Assembly (NCBI GenBank): GCA_030430165.1
Contig: JAUIGL010000026.1
Span: 1 to 64,000 of the forward strand
Direction: 5' to 3'
DNA: 64,000 nucleotides
DNA from: a bacterium
GTDB lineage: Bacteria; Desulfobacterota; Binatia; HRBIN30; CADEER01
Shown: positions 55,829 through 63,983 of the stretch, one piece after another
How the letters are laid out: every line of letters starts with the position of its first letter
Position numbering within the stretch: the first letter of the stretch is position 1
Made by a program: the position numbers and the translations under genes
The notes under the pieces: model-generated
Database searches by the model: none
What the model was told of the DNA's origin: nothing
Seen by the model: the letters and a program-made list of their open reading frames with translations, nothing else

Positions 55829-56638
55829 ATGAGTGGTCCCAAGAAGAGCAGAGACGAGCGACGCACGAAGAAAGACCTGATCGCGGAGCTCGAGGATCTC
55901 CGCCAGCAGGTCGACGGCGGCAAGGCCGGCAAGCGCAAGCGCCCTGATCAGCCGACGTTGGGCGGTGACATCAGCCGTCGCGATGCTCTCAAGGTCGCCT
56001 GGGTGACCCCTGTCGTACTCTCGGTGCCGATCGCCGCGACGACTGGCGTGCGCCCGGCGCGAGCCGGTGTCACCTTGACGTCGCCGACCAGCTCACCGAC
56101 GACTTCTCCGACGACCTCGCCGACCGTATCGCCGACGACTCCGATGCCGACGTTGTCGCCAACGACGCAAGAACCGACGTCGTCGCCGACCAATTCTCCG
56201 ACGCAGGAGCCGACCCGGTCTCCGACGCAGCTGCCGACCCGGTCTCCGACGCAGGAGCCGACCCGGTCTCCGACGCAGGAGCCGACCACGTCTCCGACGC
56301 AGGAGCCGACCCGGTCTCCGACGCAGGAGCCGACCCGGTCTCCGACCCAGGAGCCGACCACGTCTCCGACCCAGGCGCCGCCGACTTCGTCGCCGACCTT
56401 GTCGCCGACCATGGATGGGACCGTCGGTCCGCCGACGTTCCCGGGCCAAGGCGAGCCGACGGCAGCCCCGACGGCGTTTCCGACAGCGGCCGCCGCACCT
56501 CTGCTGTCCGGTACGGGCGCGGCGATTGCGGCCGGCGCCCTGTTCGGAGTGGCGGCGAAGAAGCTGATGTCGCAGGACAAGGTGTCCAAGGACACTGCCG
56601 ACGACGACACCGACGACGGCGACGACAGCGAAAGCTGA
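55829..56638 (+). CDS. Tat-exported Ser/Thr/Pro-repeat protein, candidate glycosylation substrate
   Basis: A 269-residue protein. Residues 1-40 are highly charged and probably coiled-coil (KKSRDERRTKKDLIAELEDL). A twin-arginine signal follows: SRRDALKVAWVTPVVLSV (~53-70) ending ARAG. Residues ~88-215 are almost only Ser, Pro, Thr, Gln, Glu and Arg, with a tandem SPTQEPTR octapeptide in the middle. A C-terminal helix (LLSGTGAAIAAGALFGVAAKK, in part) could sit in the membrane, followed by an Asp-rich tail. No enzymatic motif. It sits in the glycosyl/sulfotransferase cluster, so its repeat is a plausible O-glycosylation and sulfation target. ATG 55829 has GGAG upstream. Confidence 0.75.
   Translation: MSGPKKSRDERRTKKDLIAELEDLRQQVDGGKAGKRKRPDQPTLGGDISRRDALKVAWVTPVVLSVPIAATTGVRPARAGVTLTSPTSSPTTSPTTSPTVSPTTPMPTLSPTTQEPTSSPTNSPTQEPTRSPTQLPTRSPTQEPTRSPTQEPTTSPTQEPTRSPTQEPTRSPTQEPTTSPTQAPPTSSPTLSPTMDGTVGPPTFPGQGEPTAAPTAFPTAAAAPLLSGTGAAIAAGALFGVAAKKLMSQDKVSKDTADDDTDDGDDSES
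56195..56380 (+). repeat. 24-bp in-frame tandem repeat encoding SPTQEPTR
   Basis: Seven full 24-bp units and most of an eighth (TCTCCGACGCAGGAGCCGAC plus CCGG or CACG), starting at 56195. They encode SPTQEPT(R/T) with one LPTR variant. The near-identity of units at DNA level (56195-56380) shows recent unequal-crossover expansion or contraction. Confidence 0.9.
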
Positions 56639-56674
56639 CTGGCGCTTTCCGGCCGTTGGTGAGGCCGGCGCGCT

Positions 56675-59600
56675 TTAGCCGGGGCGGCGGATCAAGGCGA
56701 TATAGAGGCCGTTCCACCAGCCGCGCGCGCCGCGCTCGTGGTCTTTGTCCGCCGTGTCCGACTCGTCGGGTAGTACTTCCCGCTCGAAGGCGATGTCGAG
56801 CTGGCAGTCGCGAATCGCCTCTCGGGTCGCGTCTCGTACCTGACGCCGGCTCCAGTCGTCGACGACCACCACGGCGAGGGCTGCGAGGGTGGGGGCGTAG
56901 TGCTGGAGCGCGCGGTACTGGCTCGCATGGTCGTGCGCACCGTCGTACAGGAACACGTCGAACGGCCCGAGCTCGCTGGTTTCGAGATCGAAACAGTCGC
57001 GCTCGACGACGGTGACGCTGCTGCGGCCGCGAAAGCGCTGCACCGCATCTTCGAATCGGCCGCGCCGTCCGCCGAACTCGGACCAGTTGTCGATACAGAG
57101 CGCGGAAATCTCGTTGCCGTAGAGCGCGGCGCAGGTGCTGGCACCGTGGAAGCTGCCGATCTCGAGATAGCGGCAACCGGCAAAGTTGCAGAGGTTGTTG
57201 TAGAAGTGGCGGTTGTACGTGCCGCACATGCCCTGGACCCCCAGGACCTCGGCGGACAGACGAGAGCGTCCGGCGACCGCCGCGTCGATCGCCGCGGCGA
57301 TGTGGTCGGCCCAGGCCTGGAGATCGGCTGGGCGCGGCGGCGGCGCTTGTGACGAGAGATGCGCTGCGAAGCGCAGCATGTACTCGTCGCGCTCGCCCGG
57401 CCGGGTCTTTGCCTCGGCGAACCGCTGGGCGCGCTGCTCGTAGTGGTGGAAGAAGATGTCGGTGTCGTCGATCGGCAGCTCGCGCCGGCCCTCCTCGAGC
57501 CAGTGCAAGCGGGCGAAACGCGTCCGCCCGCCCTTGATGAAGAGCTTCTGCCGTTTTCGCCCGAGCGGGTCGCGTCGCGCGTAGAGATAGGTCAGAGGCG
57601 GATTCTCGACGGTCTCGAAATCGGCGTCGCCGCGGTAGGAATACCAGCGCAGGCCGAACGACAGGCCGTCGATCTGGGCCTCCGCGTAGCGCTCGAGGAA
57701 CGCCGGCAGCGTCGTACCCGGCAGGCGCAGGAGCTCGTCGACGTCGAAGAAGCCGAGCCAGCGGCAGTTGGCAAAGCGGTTGAGCGAGTGCGCCTCCTGC
57801 GCCGGTTGCGCGATCATCTTGCGATCGCTCCGGTTGCGCCAGCGGAAGTCCCACGGGATGTAGGTGACGCGCCCTTCGCGGCGGAAGGGCTCGAGGATCT
57901 CGAGCAGGGCCTCGCGGTCGGCGGTGCCGTTGTCGTAGACGAAGACGTGATCCGCGCGCAGGCAGTCCAGGTAGTACTGGAGGAACACGCGGATCCACCG
58001 GTTTTCGTTGCGCACCACCAGGCTGAGGGCGACTGCGTGGGCGGGGCCGGGAGCTGTCGGCAGCTCGAACGCCTGGCGGTGCGGGCCGGTGTGGACCTCG
58101 CACTGGATCACCGCACTTTCGCGGATCGCCGCCTCGACTTCGGCGCCGGCGAACTCGAGCAGCATGCACGGCTCCCACGAGTCGAGGCGATGCCGCACGC
58201 AGCGTCCGCGCACTCGGTCGTCGCCGAGAGCCAGCTCTACGGAGTCGTAGTCGACGCCGTCGTCTCCCGGGTTCCAGTCGTCGCCGTAGTACGAGCACAC
58301 GGCGACGATTTTTCGTCCGTCGGGGTGAACGAAGATGTCGTGAAACAGGTAGTACGGCTGGTCCGCATCGCCCGCGACCTGCATCGTTTTCGGCTGCAGC
58401 GGGTCGATCTGCCGCGCCTCCGGGGTCGTCCGCGTGCCGGCAGCGGGCACGAACGAGGGGCGCTGGCGTCGGTCGCTGCGGACGAAGACCTCTCCGGTGC
58501 GAGAGAAGTGACCATGCTCCGCCAGGGCGCGGGCCTTCTCGGTGAGCTCCGGGTTCGGCGCGAAGGCGAGTCGCGCCAGCTTGTCGATCCAGTACTCACG
58601 GTGCTGGCAGTTGACGTGATGCCACCCCTTCTGACCCGGCGGGGCGGCGGTCAGCAAGAGATAGCGCTGGCTTGCCGCGAAGGCGCCGAGAAAGTTGTGG
58701 GTGTAGCGTTGCTCGACGTGCTCGACGAACTCGCACGACCAGACCAGATCGAAGCTGCCCTCTGGAACGAAGGGGCCGTCGACGAAGTCGTGCACGTGGT
58801 GCTGCTGCGGGATCACGCTCTCGGTGCGCGCCTGCCGACTGCCGTCGACGCCGACCACCTCACAGCCGGCATCGCGGAAGAAGCCGGCGGCATGCCCCTC
58901 GCCGCAGCCGACGTCGAGCATCGAGCGCACTCCGAGCTCCTCGACCAGCCAGCGCCACAGGCGCGGGTACCATGTGCTGTTGTCGCCGTTCGGCGTAGCG
59001 GGGATCCGCTCTCCCGGAACTGGTGACGCTCGCACGTAGCCGCCAAGGTGGCCTTCGTCGACGTTGGTCCACGGGTGCGAGCCCGGCGGGCCCGCTGCGG
59101 GGGGTGGTGGAACCCCTCCGCCCACCACCTCGGTCTGTTCGACCTTCGCCGCGGGTGGCACGACCACGACCTGTTCGACCTTGGCTGCGGGCACCTCGGC
59201 CGCGGCCCGCTCGACCTCGGCGGTCGCCGCTTCGTCCGCGGCCGCGGTGCGCCGGTTGCCGGTGGGATCGCGCAGCTCGAGCCGTGCCAGATGGCGCGGC
59301 GCGAAGGTCAGGGCGGTGGCGCCGCCCTGCAGGGGCAACTGGAGCAAGCGGGTGGCTGCCGCGGCTCCGGCCGCGCTGCAGGACCTCAGCTCGCCGACGA
59401 TTGGGTGCCCCCTTGGAAGGCGAAGCGCGTACTCGCTGCCGTCGATCAGGGTGATCTCGACTTCGACCTGGTTGCCGGTGTGCTCGTCGGGCCGAACCGC
59501 GGCGATCAGCTCCGCGTCTTCGCGATACAATGCCTCGATTCGAGCCAGCGTCGCCGCGGCGAGCTCATCTCGAGCGACGTGGTAGCGACGGGGTTGGCGG

Positions 59601-60106
59601 GCTCGCCGCCGCGGCAGCGGCGGGCAGGAGCCGATGCCGAGCCGGTCGTAGATCTTGCGCAGGTCTTCCTGCAGCGTCTCGACCCGCCCCCAGAAGTCGA
59701 TGCGGCGCCCCTCGACGAAGTCCGCCTGCAACGCGACGTGCACGTCCCAGGCGCCGTCCGACTCGAGCTCGGCGAGGAAACGCAGAAAGCGCTCTTCGGT
59801 GTCGGGCATATCGGCAAATGGCCGCGCCGGCAGCTCGCCGCGCTCGATGCGCAGCGATACTTCTTGGTAGGCGGAGAGAAGGCGGTCGACCGGGTCTCGG
59901 AGGAAGGCGAACGTGAAGTAGTCGTCCCAGACTTCTCGCGGGACCTCGCTCCGGCTCTTCGCTTCTCCGCCGACGCGTTGCTGGGTGAGCTCCTCCTTGA
60001 GCGTGGAGGACGCGTTCTTGGCCGTGGTCAGGTAGAGGAAGCGATGGCGTTGCGAGACGACGCACGCGGTGCGGTTGCGCAATTCCGGTATCGTGCCGCG
60101 CTTCAC
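56675..60106 (-). CDS. Sulfotransferase-methyltransferase-GT92-methyltransferase megaenzyme
   Basis: A 1143-residue protein that joins: a sulfotransferase domain (1-205; YLTTAKNASSTLKEEL and FLRDPVDRLLSAY), the ~70-residue accessory domain shared with the GT77-like protein (~212-280; LPLQGGATALTFAPRHLARLE), an Ala/Val/Pro linker, a class I SAM methyltransferase (~350-560; SMLDVGCGEGHAAGFF), a GT92-like transferase (~690-910; ALSLVVRNENRWIRVFLQYY, FFDVDELL) and a second methyltransferase (~960-1143; YLEIGSFHGASTCAAL, VFLYDGAHDHASQY). The start is a GTG (60106) with GAGG upstream. It implies glycan extension, O-methylation and sulfation by one chain. Confidence 0.78.
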   Translation of the reverse strand: MKRGTIPELRNRTACVVSQRHRFLYLTTAKNASSTLKEELTQQRVGGEAKSRSEVPREVWDDYFTFAFLRDPVDRLLSAYQEVSLRIERGELPARPFADMPDTEERFLRFLAELESDGAWDVHVALQADFVEGRRIDFWGRVETLQEDLRKIYDRLGIGSCPPLPRRRARQPRRYHVARDELAAATLARIEALYREDAELIAAVRPDEHTGNQVEVEITLIDGSEYALRLPRGHPIVGELRSCSAAGAAAATRLLQLPLQGGATALTFAPRHLARLELRDPTGNRRTAAADEAATAEVERAAAEVPAAKVEQVVVVPPAAKVEQTEVVGGGVPPPPAAGPPGSHPWTNVDEGHLGGYVRASPVPGERIPATPNGDNSTWYPRLWRWLVEELGVRSMLDVGCGEGHAAGFFRDAGCEVVGVDGSRQARTESVIPQQHHVHDFVDGPFVPEGSFDLVWSCEFVEHVEQRYTHNFLGAFAASQRYLLLTAAPPGQKGWHHVNCQHREYWIDKLARLAFAPNPELTEKARALAEHGHFSRTGEVFVRSDRRQRPSFVPAAGTRTTPEARQIDPLQPKTMQVAGDADQPYYLFHDIFVHPDGRKIVAVCSYYGDDWNPGDDGVDYDSVELALGDDRVRGRCVRHRLDSWEPCMLLEFAGAEVEAAIRESAVIQCEVHTGPHRQAFELPTAPGPAHAVALSLVVRNENRWIRVFLQYYLDCLRADHVFVYDNGTADREALLEILEPFRREGRVTYIPWDFRWRNRSDRKMIAQPAQEAHSLNRFANCRWLGFFDVDELLRLPGTTLPAFLERYAEAQIDGLSFGLRWYSYRGDADFETVENPPLTYLYARRDPLGRKRQKLFIKGGRTRFARLHWLEEGRRELPIDDTDIFFHHYEQRAQRFAEAKTRPGERDEYMLRFAAHLSSQAPPPRPADLQAWADHIAAAIDAAVAGRSRLSAEVLGVQGMCGTYNRHFYNNLCNFAGCRYLEIGSFHGASTCAALYGNEISALCIDNWSEFGGRRGRFEDAVQRFRGRSSVTVVERDCFDLETSELGPFDVFLYDGAHDHASQYRALQHYAPTLAALAVVVVDDWSRRQVRDATREAIRDCQLDIAFEREVLPDESDTADKDHERGARGWWNGLYIALIRRPG

Positions 60107-60131
60107 CGTCTCGGCCTCGCGCTCGTTCCGA

Positions 60132-61946
60132 TCAGGTGGGGTCGGGCCCGGCGCGCAGCGAGCGAGCGGTCGAGTCTCGGTTCGACTGGCGGCAGACGGG
60201 GTCGTTGGGAGTGAGCACGACGTGGCTGTCGTGCAGCATGGCGCAGCCGATGTCGCCCGGGTAGGGCAGCCGCGGGTTGGTCAGCGCGACGATCTGCGAT
60301 TGGATGACACGTTCGCAGTATCCGGCGGACAAGTAGACGACTGCATGGCGCGCCAGCATGTTGCGGATCCTCAGGAAGGATGGGTCGTAGGGCTCCCATT
60401 GATTGGTGAACTGGCGGCCCCAGCTGAACTGGCCGGGGGTTTCGAGGGCGAAGTCGGAAACGCCGAGATACAGGGCGTCCGTTTCCGCGGGCACGTCCCA
60501 CACCGGGTGGAACTGGTGATTGAATACGCAGTCGTCCTCGAGGACGAGAAACGGCGGATTGGCGCGGCTGAGGCGCAACACTTTCAGGTGTGAAAGCGCG
60601 ACTCCGTGCCACGGCGGGTCGGATTGAACGCCGTTTACGATCTCGCAGCGCAGCCCGAGATCGGCGAGCTGTCGTTCCATCGACTCGCGCTTGACGACGT
60701 CCTGTTTGCAGTTGATGACGAAGCACGGGATTTCCCTGAGGTCGACGCGGTGGTACGCGTCGCGTCGGGCTTGTTGGTCGAGCAATCCTTCGGCGTGGAA
60801 CGAGCCGAGGATCTCCCGCAACTCGCGGTCGATTTGGTTGGCAGGGGCGTCGAAGTGGTCGATCAGCTGGGCGCCGATCTCTTGCACCGTTTTGGTGCCG
60901 TCGCAGAGGTTCCAGATCGTCGCCGCGGTCGGGTTGAGCCGCGCCGGTTGGTCGCGCCCCTCGATCTCGATCTCGACGGTTTCATTGGAGACCGCGGCCG
61001 CCTTGCCGTGTCGTCGCGGCCGCCATCCGGGAGACGAGGGCGCAGTTCGGCCGGAGGGCGGAGTGCGGGCGTCGGGGACCATCGAGATCTCCACGTCGAC
61101 GTGACAGGAGTCGTAGGTCTGGCCGATGTACGGTCGCAGGTCCATGGCGAAACCCGAGGTGAACGCGCCGTTGAGTGACTCGGCGGTGATGTTGCCGTGG
61201 CGGTTCTTGAAGGTGTGCTGGACGCGGTTGACGGCGAGGTTGAGCACGGTCGGCGTCGGCTCGCAAACCATGTGCGGGCGATCGAGCGGCCGCATCGCCA
61301 TCTTCGCTTCGACTCCTTCCGCGCGCCGAAACTGGAGCGTCGGAATGTACTTCGCCATTTCCGCGGTACGGAAGATGTTGGCGTCGACCGACATCGGGTA
61401 GTTCCAGTAACCGGGGCTCGCCGTGCGCCATTCCCATCGGCAGCCGTTCGAGAAGTCGGGCGGGGTGGTCGGGATGTTGCGCGTGTAGCAGAAGGTGACG
61501 TTCGCGCCCAGTCGCAGCGAAATGGCGAGGACGTCGTCGTCCTCGTCGAGCAAGCGGAGCAAGCCGTGTGCGGTGAAGGGGCGGGTGAAGATCATGTCGT
61601 CCATCACCGGCATGAGATAGCGGCCCGGGCCGGAGGCGATGTAGCGAATCATCTCGAGGTAGCTGTGGCGAAAGGTCCCGGCGTCGTCGACCCAGTGGAT
61701 GCCCGGGTGCCACTCGCGCACCTGATCGTAGCCGCGTTCGAAGGAGAGGTTGGAGCTGGTGTAGAGAATGTGTATCCGGTGCGGAAGGGTCAGATAGGCG
61801 CGGATACTGCGCAGCAGGCCGTCGAGCTGACAGGCGCGATCCTTGCTCAGGATCAGCAGATCGAGCGCGGCGTCGCGATTGGCGTAGGTGGCGCGGTTGG
61901 GTTCGGTCGGCGGGATCGGCAGCAGCGCCGGGGGAAGCTCAGTCAC
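60132..61946 (-). CDS. GT2-PqqD-GT25 fusion protein
   Basis: A 604-residue protein with three parts. Residues ~20-300 are GT-A-like (DLLILSKDRACQLDGLLRSI; MPVMDDMIF with a DxD-like Asp pair). Residues ~320-395 are a PqqD-like domain (ARLNPTAATIWNLCDGTKT). Residues ~410-604 match GT25 (CFVINCKQDVVKRESMERQL, VALSHLKVLRLSRANPPF, LVLEDDC). PqqD domains bind leader peptides in radical-SAM RiPP systems; here no radical SAM enzyme is present. GTG 61946 overlaps the stop of the upstream gene by 8 bases; a TTG at 61982 is the alternative. Confidence 0.72.
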   Translation of the reverse strand: MTELPPALLPIPPTEPNRATYANRDAALDLLILSKDRACQLDGLLRSIRAYLTLPHRIHILYTSSNLSFERGYDQVREWHPGIHWVDDAGTFRHSYLEMIRYIASGPGRYLMPVMDDMIFTRPFTAHGLLRLLDEDDDVLAISLRLGANVTFCYTRNIPTTPPDFSNGCRWEWRTASPGYWNYPMSVDANIFRTAEMAKYIPTLQFRRAEGVEAKMAMRPLDRPHMVCEPTPTVLNLAVNRVQHTFKNRHGNITAESLNGAFTSGFAMDLRPYIGQTYDSCHVDVEISMVPDARTPPSGRTAPSSPGWRPRRHGKAAAVSNETVEIEIEGRDQPARLNPTAATIWNLCDGTKTVQEIGAQLIDHFDAPANQIDRELREILGSFHAEGLLDQQARRDAYHRVDLREIPCFVINCKQDVVKRESMERQLADLGLRCEIVNGVQSDPPWHGVALSHLKVLRLSRANPPFLVLEDDCVFNHQFHPVWDVPAETDALYLGVSDFALETPGQFSWGRQFTNQWEPYDPSFLRIRNMLARHAVVYLSAGYCERVIQSQIVALTNPRLPYPGDIGCAMLHDSHVVLTPNDPVCRQSNRDSTARSLRAGPDPT

Positions 61947-62862
61947 TGAGATCGAGTCCCGTCGCTTCCGCCCACTCCGCAACCGTCCGCTCGGTCCCGA
62001 GCTTGTAGCGGCCGAGGATACTCGGGTCGCCGCGCCCGTAGAACAGCACCTCGAGTCGGCGCAGCATGTTTCGGGTCCCCTCGGCCTGCCAGGTGTCGGA
62101 CTTGGCCTCCCAGACTTTGTTGCGCTTGCCGTCGGGGTAGTTGTCGTAGTCGAGGTGCCACACCTGGATCTCGTCGGGCAGGTAGATGTCGTAGCCGTGG
62201 GTGAACGTGCGAACCGACAGGGCCGACTCGTGTCCGGCGTTGATCATCGCCGGGTCCTCGGGCACCTCGCGGATCCAGGCGCCGTGGCTGAACACGAAGT
62301 TGCAGCAGATCAAGCCGGTTTTCTGGTGCGGCTCCGACTTGCGCTCCCGCGACATCTGGATGTCGATCCAGCCGGCGGGGCGTATCCGTTCGCACTTCAT
62401 CAGCGGCACTCCGTCGAGCTCCGGGTCGTCGCGCCAGGAAACGACCGCATTGCCGTCGCCGTCGAAGGTGAAGGGCGGAGAGCTGGTGGTCAGGATCGGT
62501 TTGTCGCCGGGTTTGCTCTCGAGCTGTGCGATCAGGTTTTCGTCCCACCCGGGGGCCATCAGCGTATGCGAGTCGATCAGCAGGTGGTACTCCTCGCCAG
62601 CGTAGAGCTTCTGGATTTCGGCCCGTGCCCAGCCGTAGCCGAGGCTGGCGTAGTAGGGGTACTTGCGGATGCGAAACCGCGGGTCGTCCTCGTACTCGGC
62701 GAGTGATTCGGACTCGTCGTGCTGCCAGCAGATACCGAAGGTCAGACGCTCCGGGTGGGTGGCGTTCTCGAGTACGGAATCGATGGTAAACGGGAGAAAG
62801 CGGTCGCGGTACGACGCGATCGACACGAAGATCCGGGGCCGTTCGCTGCTCGGGGCGGTCAC
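61939..62862 (-). CDS. GT60-like GlcNAc-transferase family protein (paralogue)
   Basis: A 307-residue protein of the same family as the gene at 53929. Opening ERPRIFVSIASYRDRFLPFT, FGICWQHDESESL, the DxH-type motif LLIDSHTLMAPGWDENL near 110 and CCNFVFSHGAWI near 205. It starts at GTG 62862, whose first bases overlap the stop of the PqqD-bearing gene upstream (GTGA), and its end overlaps the start of the GT2-PqqD-GT25 gene: a translationally coupled three-gene run. Confidence 0.75.
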   Translation of the reverse strand: MTAPSSERPRIFVSIASYRDRFLPFTIDSVLENATHPERLTFGICWQHDESESLAEYEDDPRFRIRKYPYYASLGYGWARAEIQKLYAGEEYHLLIDSHTLMAPGWDENLIAQLESKPGDKPILTTSSPPFTFDGDGNAVVSWRDDPELDGVPLMKCERIRPAGWIDIQMSRERKSEPHQKTGLICCNFVFSHGAWIREVPEDPAMINAGHESALSVRTFTHGYDIYLPDEIQVWHLDYDNYPDGKRNKVWEAKSDTWQAEGTRNMLRRLEVLFYGRGDPSILGRYKLGTERTVAEWAEATGLDLSD

Positions 62863-63983
62863 GTGAGTAGGTCCTCCAGCTCGAGCGCGCCGGCGTGCTC
62901 GAGCTCCTGGGTCGTTGCCTCGACGGCGGAGCTCAGCGTCTCCGCCGTCGCGTCGAAGCGTTCCTGCAGCTCGCGCACGATCTGGCCGAGGGTGCGCGTG
63001 CCGTCGCACAGCTCCCAGATCGCCGCCGCCGAGGGGTTGAGCAGGACCGGTTCGCTAGTGCCCGGCACCTCGAGGTGCATGTCGTCGAGCACACGTGCCT
63101 CGCGCACTCCCGGGCGACGCAGCGGGCGCGTCACGTCGAGCTCGGTGCCCGCTTGCACCCGCGTGGCCAGCTCGTTGAGCAGGGCGAGGAAATCGCGTCC
63201 GGCACCGGGCCGCGCATTTTCGGGGAAGGCTTCGCCCCACGGCTCGTAGACTTGCTCATCCCAGACGATCTCGCCGCGCGACGATTCGACCGGCGTCGAG
63301 TATCCGAGAATCGGCGCATCTCCGCTCGCGGCATCGGTGCCGAGGTCGAGCTCGGTGGTTTCGTGTCCGACTCGGTACTCGGCGGCGGCGATGGCGTAGG
63401 CGACTCGGTCGGCATCCTGGCATTTTCCGTACATGTCCCTGTAGCCGTGGCGGATGATCGAGGTGAGCTCCAGCCAGCGCGCGGCGATCTTGCGCAGGTC
63501 GCTGCTGTGGATCAGCAGCGGCGGACGCACCGGGGCAATCGGGAGCTGGCGATTGACGCAGTAGCTCTCGAGGAAGCGCAGGTCGTCATTGAGGCCGAAC
63601 GGGCCTTCTCCACTCGGCGGGTCGGGCCAGACGCAAGCGCGCGCGAGCCCCGGTCGTGCCTCCTCGTCGATCGCCTTCTGCAGCACGCTTCTGAGGTCGA
63701 GTAGCAGAATCGTGCCCTCGATCCGCTCGGTGAACAGCCACTCGAGCAAGGCGGCGGGAGTTTCGTAGCCGGCGTAGTTGTCTTCGGTATAGGGGTGCGG
63801 GTTCCACGAGCGGGTGGCGACCACTCGCGCCCTGCGGTGGGTCGGAGCGGTCTCCGACTTGCGCAGAGGCGCCAGCCGGATCAGCTCGCCCGGTTGGCGC
63901 AGCCGCCGCCAGGAGTACTCGAGCAGTTGGGCGCGCCAATCCCCCTCCGGGTTTGGCGGCGCTACGAATACGGTGAAGATCAT
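62859..63983 (-). CDS. Hydroxyproline O-arabinosyltransferase-like (GT95) protein fused to PqqD domain
   Basis: A 374-residue protein. Residues ~1-215 follow the layout of plant HPAT/SERGT enzymes: a short opening (MIFTVFVAPP..DWRAQLLEYSW), YETPAALLEWLF, TILLLDLRSVLQKAI where the HPAT metal-binding Asp-Pro-Asp would sit (here DLR, so the DxD may be degraded), PLLIHSSDLRKIAARWLELT and YAIAAAEYRVGHE. Residues ~300-374 are PqqD-like (LNPSAAAIWELCDGTRTLGQ). The similarity to HPAT is recognised by motif order only, so confidence is moderate. ATG 63983 has no clear ribosome site in the 17 bases left before the window ends. Confidence 0.65.
   Translation of the reverse strand: MIFTVFVAPPNPEGDWRAQLLEYSWRRLRQPGELIRLAPLRKSETAPTHRRARVVATRSWNPHPYTEDNYAGYETPAALLEWLFTERIEGTILLLDLRSVLQKAIDEEARPGLARACVWPDPPSGEGPFGLNDDLRFLESYCVNRQLPIAPVRPPLLIHSSDLRKIAARWLELTSIIRHGYRDMYGKCQDADRVAYAIAAAEYRVGHETTELDLGTDAASGDAPILGYSTPVESSRGEIVWDEQVYEPWGEAFPENARPGAGRDFLALLNELATRVQAGTELDVTRPLRRPGVREARVLDDMHLEVPGTSEPVLLNPSAAAIWELCDGTRTLGQIVRELQERFDATAETLSSAVEATTQELEHAGALELEDLLT

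Noticed and set aside
56195-56380. CRISPR-like array
   Set aside because: Units are contiguous without spacers, in frame, and encode an octapeptide repeat.
60132-63983. PqqD domains as proof of a classical RiPP cluster
   Set aside because: No radical SAM enzyme, no peptidase and no short precursor gene were seen; the PqqD domains are fused to glycosyltransferases instead.
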